This document shows positions 13,001 to 24,100 of a stretch of DNA of 64,000 bases, piece by piece. Where the stretch lies: the NCBI GenBank assembly GCA_022316685.1, contig JAKJHU010000030.1, positions 7,590,860-7,654,859 on the forward strand, read 5' to 3'. The notes under the pieces are model-generated. The model was given only the letters and a program-made list of their open reading frames with translations. It made no database searches and was not told where the DNA came from. The position numbers were made by a program, and so were the translations under genes. How positions within the stretch are numbered: the first letter of the stretch is position 1; each line of letters starts with the position of its first letter. Source of the stretch: Progne subis subis. Its lineage: Eukaryota > Chordata > Aves > Passeriformes > Hirundinidae.

Positions 13001-16000
13001 TGAGAGACTTTAATGGTTCTCTCTGGTCTGCTACAGAAGATTGACTTTCCTTCTGATAAACAATGACAAGACTAACAGTACTGTGAGTCGGAAAAGTTTA
13101 CTAGGGAAGCAAAAGAGTAACCAGCCATTTCAGGACAGGTTTTCGTGAGAAGGAAAAGATAACTTGAGACCAAGGAAATAATTTTTGAACTGTCACAGCT
13201 ATAATGAAAACACCACACTAAGAAACAAAACACATTTCTTGACCAGTGATGTTTCATTTCAATCTTGCTGCATGGATGGATATGTACTCCCTACTAAGTT
13301 CCTAAGGGATACCCATTACCGTAATTTTAATTTCATCTGTATCAAGCACAATCAAAGATTATATCCCACTATATTGGCATTAAAGGTTACTACTAAGGAC
13401 CCAGCCTGTGAGCTGGGGAATGTGGATGAACTGCTGGAATCACAGAGTGTGATCTTTCCATGTCAACCACGCATCAATCACAACACAGCTGTGCAGAATC
13501 AGGAAGCATGCCATGGCTACACCCATCTTGGATGTGATCTACAAAATGTGGAGGAATGGAGGGTATATTCCCTGTCTTCAAGAGAGACCTAGGTAATTAT
13601 ATACTGAGATACTTCAGTCAAATTTCAGCAGTTACTAGGCAAGAAACTATGTCAAATTTTCTTAGAGAAGTGTGCAAAGTCTTGTGAAAATTGTGTCATC
13701 ACTGATGGAAAAGAAGAATCAATATTATAATGAGTGAAATTGAGCCATTAACTTGGCAGTCTAACAGCTCATACTCTGATCTTACTTAAATGCTGTCCTA
13801 GAACTTAACATACCATTGATTTGTCCATATTATAATGTGATTAGCCGAGTTTTTTTAGCAATTAGTTTAGTTCTTTCAAGCGGAATCAGAATTCATTATA
13901 TTTGCCAGTCATAGTGTGCTTTAGGTAGTACTATAACAAAACAATGCAGGTATTTGTAACCATAGATGTTTTATATTTATCTCTTTGCTCTAGGTTGAAG
14001 GCATAACACTGTCAGATTTCACAAGCAGTAGCTGCTCTTTTCACAGCAACCAGACAATGGCAACTGCAATTGTATTTCCAAATTAAGGAATAAATCCTCC
14101 TCCAACCCTCCATACCTGACACCTGCTTAGGACAACCATTTCCCAATTATCTTTATCAATCTGAGGTGCTGCAAAGGCACAAAGAACTTTCTTCTTTTCA
14201 ACGCCTCCTTTCTTCACCCCTTTTTTGAGTGAAGCTATACCTCAAAAAGAAAGCTCAAGGCTGCACATTCTTTCCACATATATGCATCATTAACTTCATG
14301 TCATTCAAAGAACAAATCAGCATTTTCTTCTTAATTTTTTCTCACTTAAGGGGCATTTCCAAATGCTTTTCTTTCAACAGCACTATCTTCTGTGTCAAGA
14401 AGTCCAGGCATTCACTTTTAATTCCTCACTTTTGTAACATCATGGCACTTAATCATCATAGCACGGCTGACAGCATTTGGGTCTTGCCATCCTGCAACTT
14501 TAAAATGCCCAGGCTTGGAATAGGAACAGAACACTCGGACTTGCTTTACAGAAATTGCAGGGGTATAAAAGGCATTTTGAAAACAATGTAGCAAACACTG
14601 AGGGAGAGTTTTAAAGATTCAGGAGGACTACTGACAAATTTGATGTTTTGTCTTTCTGTTTACAGTGAAGGTGAAAAAAGGTCTGAAAATAGATTGCAGA
14701 GTAACTTTGAGTATTTTTACATATTCTATATATGGTGTGAAAGTATCCTATGAGACATGGGAATGAAATTAGATGCTTGCTTTCCATCTGACCTCACTTT
14801 GTTCTGACTGTAAAAATGGTCACTGTTTGGTTCTACTGGTTCCTTTTTGCAGGAAACAGAGATCAAACTAAGTTGCAAGGCACTGAGTACAAATCCACTC
14901 CGTTACTGAGGTTGTTCCAATGAAGAGAAAAAGCATGCAATTGAATGGATCATATTGTGAAAAGCAGTCCACTTAAATGGAACTAATTCCCAAATCTCAA
15001 ACCAAAACTGAATGATTGCACTATAATGTTTATTGTATTCAATTTTATGGGTAACTTTGCCAGAAATACATTGTAAAAAGCCATTGTATATGATAGCATA
15101 ACATAAATCAGTCAAATATAATTTGGACAAGGAAAACCAGAAGGATGTGTGATGTCTGTACTGAGTTTGTGTATCTTATGCACAGGGAGTTTTCTGATTT
15201 TTATTTTCATGAAAATGAAATCTGATTCTAAACATATAAAAGTAGCCAAGATAAAAATGTGTTATCTTGGCCATAGTGTACATACAGCTTTGGGATGTGA
15301 GCTTTAGCCTTTTAAATGCTCAGTTTGGATCAGGACATGTGGTTTCATAAATAAAATCATGGCATTTCTTCCCCCTCACTTTTACTCACCCCATTTCACT
15401 ACAGTTCAAAAATGCTGTCAGCTGAGAAAATCAGAAAAATTTATTTATATCGCTTGTTCCTTAAAAAAAAAAATAATTCAGAAATGCTATTATGGTACAT
15501 TATTTGTAAGAAAAATAATCATTAATATCAAATAGAGTTCTTTAGTACATAGAGAATTATTAAATCTACCAAAGATAGATTCACTTACATTTATGAACCC
15601 AGACAAATCAATTCATGGGATTAGTTTGCAATTTTTAGCTTTTTTACATCATTCTATGCTCCTACATTCACAATTCAAATTCCCAAGAATGCGTGATATT
15701 CTACAAACACAGTCAAAATCACTTTAATGTTTTGTACCACAAAATTAACCCATAGGATGGGAGAAGTCTTAGGTTATGAAATCCAGGGACAGCACTGTAA
15801 AATTCCTTTCTATTTTCTCTGCTTTATCAAGTACAATTGGCTCATTGGACCAGAGCTGTCAGCCACCAGAGCAAACTGATTTACCAGACCCACTGCAAAG
15901 CATTTGTACCACACGTAGCACCAATATCCTGTGCCAGAGCCATGCAATTGGTGGCTGCAGTTCCCTTGTACTGGAGACATGGACAGCATTGTGCAGGGCT

Positions 16001-17130
16001 TTGCCAAGCATGGGATAGACATAACCTTACCATAGCAGAGACAGAGCTGAATGAATGAGAAGAGAATGGAAGAATTTGGCAGTCACTTCAGTGAAACTGA
16101 ATCTTAGAAATAATGCCCCTCTTCTTCTCTCTCCATGCAGGAGAATTGTCACAGAAGTGTCATAACACTGGTTTTGGCTAGTGGCTTCTCTAGGGCACAT
16201 GGTGCATCTAGGGGAATATATTTGAATTTTCCAAAGGTAGGAGTTCCATGAAGAAAATAGAGTAAGTTAGATGAAGTAACATTTTACATGTGCTTCTTAA
16301 ATCCTTTCTGAGTTAGGCCCATGAGCTTTTAAAAGGTGAGCAATAAAAGCTGGTGTTGTTGAGTATCCATATCCTGTACAGCATTCTTCGACTGGAGATA
16401 AATTTTTCTACTAATGGAAAATCAAAACAGAACAATCTTGCCTCAGAGTATTTTGAAAATTATTTTACAGGGCCATTTGCAACATTTCATTGATAGTAGA
16501 AAGAAAAACGTAATTTTCACATTATTTTTTATTTGTCTTCATGATTTTGTCACCAAGACCATGCTGGTGACATCAGGAATATATTTCTATTGCACTCCAC
16601 TATCATCCAGCTTGTGGCACTTTCTGGGGGGCCAGGTGTCTCCAATTTGGAAGAAATTATTAAAATCTGTTCAGCTGGTTCTGCATCAAAGAACTCTGTA
16701 ATTGCTTGGTTCTAGGGCTTTCTGCCATCTGAGGCTGAAATGGCAACCATCTGTTAAGAATTCCTCCACTAAGTAATTTTATTCATATTCTAAAGAACAC
16801 TTGGGAAAAAAGCTAAAAGAAACCTCCAAAACCTTCTTAGTTATAGCATGGTTTTGAATGGAGCTCTGAAACTTGCATCTCCTACTAGTTCTTGTCATCA
16901 AGTTTCCGCACTGGTTGACTGTGCAGCAGAAAGAATGGTTTGCTTACAATGAAACATTACTATTTCAAGCTAATGATCACTCACAGGAAAAACAACCATT
17001 GTTTTGTTATTATTCATTCCTCAATATAATGCCTACAAGGTGCTGAGAACTCCACGGTTTAAATGAAAGAGAATTTGTGGTCTAAGAAGCACAGGATTTG
17101 AAGAATAGTCTTTTCTATAAAAGTTTCTGG

Positions 17131-17170
17131 AGCATAAACACTCACATTCAAGCATAAACGCTCACATTCT
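17131..17170 (+). repeat. 20-bp tandem duplication
   Basis: Two adjacent 20-bp copies beginning AGCATAAAC and ending CTCACATTC differ at two positions. This looks like a small local duplication. Confidence 0.9.
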
Positions 17171-17612
17171 ACTATCTAAGGTCAATTTGTCATTTAGTAT
17201 AAGGTTTAACTTTAATAACTTGTGCCATCTTAAAGTGTCCAATCAAAACCTAGTCATCCAGGTTTCTTCTGTACTCAATACTAAGGCAAGAACATATCTA
17301 CCAAATAATTCACGTTAATGTTCATGGCCTTCGGACCTTTTCTTTGCTCTTCTGTGTGCTCTTCTCATATAATGGAGTGCTTAGTTTCTCCAGCTGTGTG
17401 TTTTCCCACTTTTGTAACTGCTGAGGCCTCATATATGTTCTTACTAAAACTTCATTTTCAGACACTAACTTCCACCATATTTAGCAACAGTGAAGATTAC
17501 ATTAATAAATCTAATATCATAATGTATATAAGTACAGGAATATTAATGCTATGATTTCTAGTTTGTACATTCTGGGTTTTGATTTTGCTGGTAGTTTGGT
17601 TTTTGTCGCTTG

Positions 17613-18202
17613 TGTCTCCCATGGAGCTCCAGCTCCATTTCTGCCCCAGTTAGCCTGAGACAAGCCACAGACAGAGCGAGTTTCTCAGGGTCCTAAAAAC
17701 CTGGGAGGCAGCCGAGAACCTTTCCCTTAGCATGAGAGAGTGAGACCCCGTTAGCGGCAAAGGAAGAAGGTCTGCGCTTGATCCGGGGGGGTGAAACCAA
17801 GGCTTTATTCGGTCCTTCTTCTGCGGTTCTGCCCCAGAGCCCAACTCAGACCAAGAGCCCTGAATCAAGAGTCTTGCCCTCTTATTGCTTTGGCTTGCAT
17901 CCAGGGAAGGAGCTCTGGGAGGGAACAAGCCAATACCCAATCAGGGATGAGGTGGGAGTGGAACAGGGTTGGAGGGACATTCAAGGAAACCAATGGGGAA
18001 CATAAAGGGAGGGATCTTCTCAGCACTTGCCCTGTCATTCGATGTCGTTTAGCCAAATCCTCCAGAACCTGGGTGGGACAGACAAATGACAAACAGGGAC
18101 CGCAGGAGGAGACTGGGAGGAATGTGGGAAAATGGGCAGGGAAAGGGCAGGGACAAACTTCAGGACAAACTGAAGGGCAGGGACAAACTTCAGGGGAGTA
18201 CA
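17613..18202 (-). mobile_element. Probable solo LTR
   Basis: This GC-richer island sits inside AT-rich DNA. Read on the minus strand it has LTR organisation: it would begin TGTACTCCCC and end GGGAGACA, which pair as imperfect inverted termini starting TG and ending CA. There are CCAAT-type boxes around 17930-17995 and a polyadenylation signal (AATAAA on the minus strand) at 17804-17809, in the middle of the unit, with a pyrimidine-rich U5-like stretch beyond. A short G-rich repeat (GGGCAGGGACAAACTTCAGG, twice) lies near the U3 end at 18145-18195. No matching target duplication flanks these exact ends, so the boundaries are tentative. No coding region accompanies it, consistent with a solo LTR. 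The family is not identified. Confidence 0.6.
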
Positions 18203-18479
18203 GAACAAACCATTATGAAACCCAGTATAAAAATGAAATACAATATGCAACCAAATAACACACAGCAATAGGTTTTGTTGATTTTTTGGGGTTTGGTTTG
18301 TTTGATTTTTTTTTTTTTTGGGGGGGGTGGTGTTTTAGTTTATTTGTGCTTGGGAAATGGAAGGGAGGAGATAGTAACACTCTGTTCCCTAAAACATCTC
18401 TGTCTTGAATCACAGCCACACAAAATAACTTTGCTCCTTGATGACCTGACACAACACTCAGCCTTTGTCAAAGCCTCTC
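18203..18479. other. Low-complexity spacer between LTR-like elements
   Basis: This stretch contains a T/G-rich block at about 18270-18345, with a run of T followed by G8, and otherwise unremarkable sequence. No gene is seen. Confidence 0.7.
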
Positions 18480-19122
18480 TTGCTAGCCCAGTGGCTGCGA
18501 GAGCCGTGCCAAAATGAGTAACTGCCCCTAACCCAGGTGGCTGTGCTGAGCAAAAGGCTTAGGCTGCACTCTGCAGGGTCAGGCAGTACCTCATGCCGAG
18601 GAACAGCGGCGATGAAGGAGGGAGGGACTCTTGTCTGCAGTACCCAAGAGCAGTATGTTCTCAAATGGGAGACAGAGACAAGACCCAGAAAACACTGACA
18701 AACAGGGGGGTTTTAAGTGGGGGAGGAACAGGGGGGGTGGTCACCAAGCATCAGCCAATGAGGATTGCTTGGGGGAGGAACACAGGGTGGAGAAAGAAAG
18801 TGCTACAACCGATAAAAGCACACGAGGGGAGAGAACAGTCTATACTAGCCACTAGGGCTCCGAAAACTGAGGGATTGATGTGGAATATTCTAGAGGAATG
18901 GGAGGGGCCAGGGGAGGATTGGCAGTCCAAAAGGAGGAGAGAAGGGCTGGTTCAGGGTAGATGGACAACTCAGCAGGTGTGGCTAAGGGAAGGATCTAGA
19001 ATAAGGATGGAGTCAGGGAAAAGATTGATATGGGGTTGGGCATGGTTTGGGGCAGGTGGGCGCAATGTGTGAAAGGGGAAACCCAAAAATGTAAAAACAA
19101 TATAGAGAATTTAAACTGGACA
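18480..19122 (-). mobile_element. Probable LTR (minus strand)
   Basis: This is a GC-rich, purine-rich (plus strand) island of about 640 bp. On the minus strand it reads as a pyrimidine-rich LTR: a CCAAT-type box (ATTGGCTG) near 18745-18755, then a weak TATA-like ACTTAAAACC at about 18708-18720. Downstream is an initiator-like and U5-like region with many CTGT/TCTCTG motifs. The likely U3 end reads TGTCCAG at 19122. The opposite end is uncertain: a TGTCA at 18466 would give a CA-ending terminus, but no target duplication matches. No AATAAA was found at the expected place. It may be a solo LTR or a truncated one. The family is unknown. Confidence 0.45.
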
Positions 19123-19614
19123 TTCAAGCACATCACCACAATGACCCTAAAGACTAAAAGAACTAAGTAAGTGGATGACTTTCCAGGTAGATACCTGAGG
19201 AATAGGGGGACTGAGTTAATCAGAACTTCAAAGGATGTCCAGAGCAAGGGTTGCAGTGGACTCTCAGTTAGGAAATTCAGATTTTTGTGTTCAGCACTGT
19301 AGCCTCTTCAGCTTTGTTGTAGGCCTTATCTTTGTCATTTCAATAGATGACTGTCAACTCTCTCTCCTCACATCTGGACATGCCAGCACTCTGCCACCAC
19401 ATTCCATGTGTTAGGCTCTTAATATGTGCTTTTATTCCCAGTTCTCTTTGTCCTAAAACTATGAAAGAGGATTGAATGTTGCTGAAAGTGACTGCTGAAT
19501 TGCCATGTTTATAATATTTTAAAATGTAGGACAAGGTACTGGAGTAAAAGCCAGAAGATTGTGGTAGAGTAAAACAGATTTCCAACTCTTACTGCTCACC
19601 TTAATAAAGCTCAT

Positions 19615-19619
19615 GGGTC
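19615..19619. repeat. Target-site duplication, left copy (GGGTC)
   Basis: These five bases immediately before the TGTCATAG terminus match GGGCC at 21176-21180 at four of five positions. The single difference is a transition. Confidence 0.6.
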
Positions 19620-21175
19620 TGTCATAGTTTTAATTTTAAACTAGGCAGAAACACTACTCAGTGTAGTGGTTTTACGTTTACTAAATTTTGGTCTTGGTAC
19701 TTACTCTTTTTGTGAGAGAGAGACTAGGAGAAAAACAAAGCAGGCTTAACTTTAAAATTAACAAATAGTTTATTAACTTACACTAAAAGAATAGAAAAAC
19801 AGAAAGTTGGAAAAAAACTAAAATGGAATGAAACTTCAAAAACTTTTCTCCCTCTTTACAAACTGTTCACTTTCTTACAAAACAACATAAAGAGACAAAA
19901 CTTGTAATTTTCAGTCAGTTTCACTCTCTGATAATAGTCTTTCATCAATTCATTAGGGGAAGAATATATTTTTGAATCATGGATCCCACTGACAACTTAG
20001 AACAGTTCTCTTGTGGGTTTTAAACTGTCACAAAAACAACCGCCCGGAGAAACCTGCTTTTGTGACCCTCCCAGGAGCAGCTTTCTAAGCTGCTTATGGG
20101 TCATGGGTCTTAGACTTTTGCATATTGGGGTGTCACTTTTTAAAGATTAATAACTCTAAAGCAAAAGATTTTTCACCTCAAGTTACAGAGATATATTTTC
20201 ACTTTTTTACTGGTGCAGGGGGCTTCTCATCTTTATCTCTGTTCAAGCATCTTTTATTACTTAGTTCATCACAAACACTTTTGCTTAAATCTACACACAA
20301 ATTAAAACAATCATCTCCCCAAATGCATATCTTTCCCATGATTTAAAGGAATGACCTAAATATAGAGTTCATTTCCATGGCTCAAGTAAGAAGAGAACAA
20401 CCAACTCTTCAACTCTCTGTTTTAATAGTCTTTTCACTCTTGCTTTACTGACTTCATCCTGCTGTTCTTTATGTTCACTCTGTCTTTTCTTACTATCTCA
20501 GAGAAAGGCTGAGCTCTGGAAGCTTCATGCTGCTAAGAAAGAGTTAAATCTACTTGGAGTCTTTGTTTTTCCCTCTGTGGCTCCTGGTGTTAGATGTTTC
20601 AAGGCCAAGCTGATGAAGGAAGAAGAACTCACAGAAATATCAGAGATCGGAGCACCTAGGCAGTCTGGAATCACAGAAACTAAGCAAGATCATAAATGCC
20701 TTCTCAGCTCACCCTTTGGTGTAAATCGGAGTGGCTTCAGCCCAAATAGTATCCATAGCTCTTATCAGGGGCCTGGCAGAAAAATCTCCCCGCTCCAGAG
20801 AAATCCGAAGAAAGTAGCTGTTAAAAACCAGCAACTTCCTCTTCCTCCCCCTTCACCTGGGAGCTGATGGAATCCGGCCAAGCCTCAGGCCAGCTCCCCT
20901 GCAAAAAGGGGGGAGCAGCCGGCCCAGCTCGATGTTACCTGTCTCTCTCTAGCCAAAGGAAGAAGGAAAAGACCCCACCGACAGGAAATCAAGGGTTTTT
21001 ATATGGTACTTCCCAAAGTCACAACTAACAATTTCAGTGGTCAGAATAGATGTCAATATTCTAACTAACTCTCTGATAGGTCTCTGTCTCTTCTAAAGCA
21101 ATTCCTAGGTCCTGACCTAGAGAATTATTTTACATTCTTTTATAACTAAAAACTAAACTGTACTAACCCATGACA
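19620..21175 (-). mobile_element. Large solo-LTR-like element, 1.56 kb
   Basis: The unit begins TGTCATAG and ends CCATGACA on the plus strand, giving inverted TG...CA termini with a TGTCAT/ATGACA core. It is flanked by a near-perfect 5-bp duplication (GGGTC/GGGCC). Minus-strand signals fit retroviral regulation: TATAAAA at about 20997-21003 and AATAAA at 19769-19774, with another AATAAA at 20252-20257. The orientation is inferred from these signals. Neither strand shows gag or pol similarity, and open frames stay below 100 codons. At 1556 bp it would be a long LTR. Alternatives are a short non-autonomous element with both ends fused, or an LTR carrying internal insertions. The 5-bp duplication fits ERVL-type integration, though 5-bp duplications are not exclusive to that class. 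Confidence 0.65.
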
Positions 21176-21180
21176 GGGCC
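21176..21180. repeat. Target-site duplication, right copy (GGGCC)
   Basis: This directly follows the CCATGACA terminus and pairs with GGGTC at 19615-19619. Confidence 0.6.
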
Positions 21181-24100
21181 CAACACAAAAATTATCAGAA
21201 AGAACATGTAAAACTTTACTTTTAACTTACTAGACAAATCAAGTATTTTCACCCCTTCTACCACAATTTTATCTTCTAGTAGTCTTAAGAAAAAGGAGGC
21301 TGGAGGTGAGCTGTAATGACTGCCTACCTTGCACTTTTGAAGCAGGAATATATTTCTTGTCCTCTATTTGTACAGTGAACAGCACAATATGGCCTTACTA
21401 TGAGTTTGACTCGTTTATACGTTATCCTCTAAAGCATTATTTAATCATTTCAGAGTTGCTTTTAATTTACTAGCATTTTAGATATATATGAAAAGAGGAA
21501 AATAGGACCTTCAGTTTCCATTTGTCTTTAGTATGAACCTGAGTCATTAGTGATCCCACAGGAAGGCCAATTGCCCACTTACTATATGTGAATCTCATTC
21601 CGAGGCCCAGCAATATGGCAACAGTTTATAGAAATAATTTAGTACCTGATGTTTTTACAATGCCTTCCTTTCATATCTTTGTACTATCATTAGACCGCTA
21701 TCAATTTCAGGCAGAGCGTTGGTCAAAAGCTGAGCCATTCTCACTCTTCCCTTTCTCATGCAAGCAACAGGGGTTTCAAAGTGGCAGAGTACCCAAGAGC
21801 TGAGAGACACCCACAGTCAACTAAGGGGATGGGATGAATACCCCTTGGTTGACAGTATGAAAATCTTCTCATAGAGTTAGAACAAAATGCTGGACTCTCA
21901 TGTGAAACCAGTCATCTCTCACTAGAGGGACAAACAGATGGCCATTAGCATATGTTTTCAATCCATGAGTTTTATGACATTTGGAAAGTGTATTTTACTG
22001 GAGATTATGGAACTACTTTATTCTAAAGCTCTTTTTCTTTACAGAGGCCTCCTTTCTAGCAGAGTCCAGTCTACAATTTCTTCCCAGAGCCGTCTGAACA
22101 AGCAGTCTTTTCTGTTGTGCCTTCACTTCAGAACTGCAGGCCTCCAAGAGTCTGTCTGTGAGCTGATGTCCAACCACAGCAGACCACTCTCAGACAGCTC
22201 ACTGAGTTGTGGTCATCCCCACAGATGGACACTTATTGACACAGCCTTCAGCCCTCTCACCTTGGTGTAGCATTGCCTGGGGACTATGCACTAAGCCATG
22301 TACTTTGTTAATTCATTAATGTTCTTTAGTGGCTCTTAGATCATCGTGGCAACAGAATTACTGTGACCAGGAATGTTGATTTACAGCAAAAAATAAAACT
22401 GGAGCTAAATTGAGTGTGACAGTGACCATAGAGAAGAATAACATTGCTAATGGAGCTCTTGCACTGCTCAGATTCCACAGGCAACACTGGGATTGTAAAA
22501 CAAGACTTGGTTTGATTTTATGCATAGCAACAACATCAAAACTGACAGAAACAAGGGCTGTGAGATAGAAACATACCAAAAGCATACTTGTGTCAGAGGA
22601 ATTTTGACTAATGAACTGAAGACAGGAGGTCTGAAGTGATACATTCAGAGCTAAGGTTAGTAGCAGCACTGTGACTTAGCCAAATATGATTTTCTCAGCT
22701 CCATTTTACTAGTGAGAGATCTGCTTTGTTTCTCTGCTGTTGTTAAATTGAGGAGACTTAATACCAAAAGAAACTTCTTTATGGAAAAAGCTGTCACACC
22801 AAGGAAAACTGAATGGTAGGCACTACATCAGCATGCTCAGCACTGGCTCAGCCTTGCCACCACCAGAGCATGGCATCAGGGGCCATGGACCCAGGAGTGT
22901 GGGAACCTGGCATCAGCTGGTGTTAGAGTGCAGAACTATGGGCTTGACTTGTAAGAAGGAATCTCCCAAGGCAATATGGCTGGGAATGAACCCAGAGGTT
23001 GTCAAATTCACAGAAGTCACATTAATATCCTGGTTTGAATGAAGCTTTTTGCAATATGTGGATCTTCATTATGGATAATGAAACCAACAATTGTAATAAT
23101 CAGGTTCAATTAAAGACCTGACATACTGAAAGATGGAAATGAGGAAAACAAAAACTGAGATGTTCATTACTCTAGTGCATAATGTGGACATGTAAATATT
23201 TTCTCCGTGTAATACCTATTCATAATTCAGAGAATACTTTGAGCTTGCAATAACAATTGCCAGGATAATAACCAGGCAGCACATAGAACATAGAATAAAG
23301 ACAGTTTTCAGCAAATATTTAGGTAGAAAAAAAACAATTTAAATAGCAATCCAATTGAAGTTGTCAGACAGAGATAAAAACTGAAATTAAAATATTGTTT
23401 TGCAATTCTTAATATTGAGCTGTCAGTATCATCAGAAAAAAAAAAAAAAGAAAAAAAGGATAAATTTCAGCTTTAATAACATACAGTCATCCATGAACTC
23501 TGTTGGCACTGATAATATCTCTTTGGGGATGAACAATAACCTCAAAGATTCAAACTTGGAAGTATTCACAAAATTCTGCTAACAAAAATATTTTTGAGAT
23601 TGAAATCCAAAGCAAAAAGAACAAGTGAAAGAAGCAAATGAAGTACTCATGGTTATGCGTGCATAAGCCTATGTAGAAACTCTAATACAGAACACTTGTA
23701 CACTTCTATCGATTGTTTAGCTAACATGAAAACTTCCCCAAGGGAAATTTCCAATTCTAAAAAAGCATTCACACCCCTCAGAAAAGTCTTCTTCAGAGCA
23801 TACTCAGTTTCAAGGAGAAATCCTGTAAAAATAGCGTGCCACAAACTGATGTAACCCATCATGCGTAATTCACTCAATGGGAGCAAGTGGAGGCATAAGT
23901 GAAGCTGTCTGTATTATTGAGTTTTTCCAGGGGCATTTTATTGCTTACTTGCATGCTTGCTTTCATTCAAATAAAGAAAAGAGTAAACTGAAAGGAAAAG
24001 AGGATTCTGATAACCTCCCTTTGGGAGACCTAAAATTATTTTTTTATTACTTTCATTTTTCAAAGCTTTTTTGTCCTTCCTGTGACTGAACAGGCTGCCA

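Larger units (their letters stand above)
2299..17612. other. Long non-coding AT-rich stretch
   Basis: No gene or clear mobile element is recognised over about 15 kb. Visible local structure: a run of 19 C at 4512-4530, a GTTT microsatellite at 9986-10020, a 10-bp perfect hairpin at 15245-15271 and a 20-bp tandem duplication at 17131-17170. The longest frames (131 codons at 4600-4995 and 135 codons at 13185-13592, both plus strand) contain no recognisable domain and have no visible splice or promoter context. A GC-richer patch at about 3390-3560 has no identifiable origin. Some AT-rich blocks, such as 11700-11900 and 12300-12480, look like possible conserved non-coding DNA but cannot be tested from sequence alone. 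Confidence 0.65.

Noticed and set aside
18466..18470. TGTCA as the exact left end of the 18.5-kb LTR
   Set aside because: The flanking bases do not match those after 19122, so no target duplication supports it.
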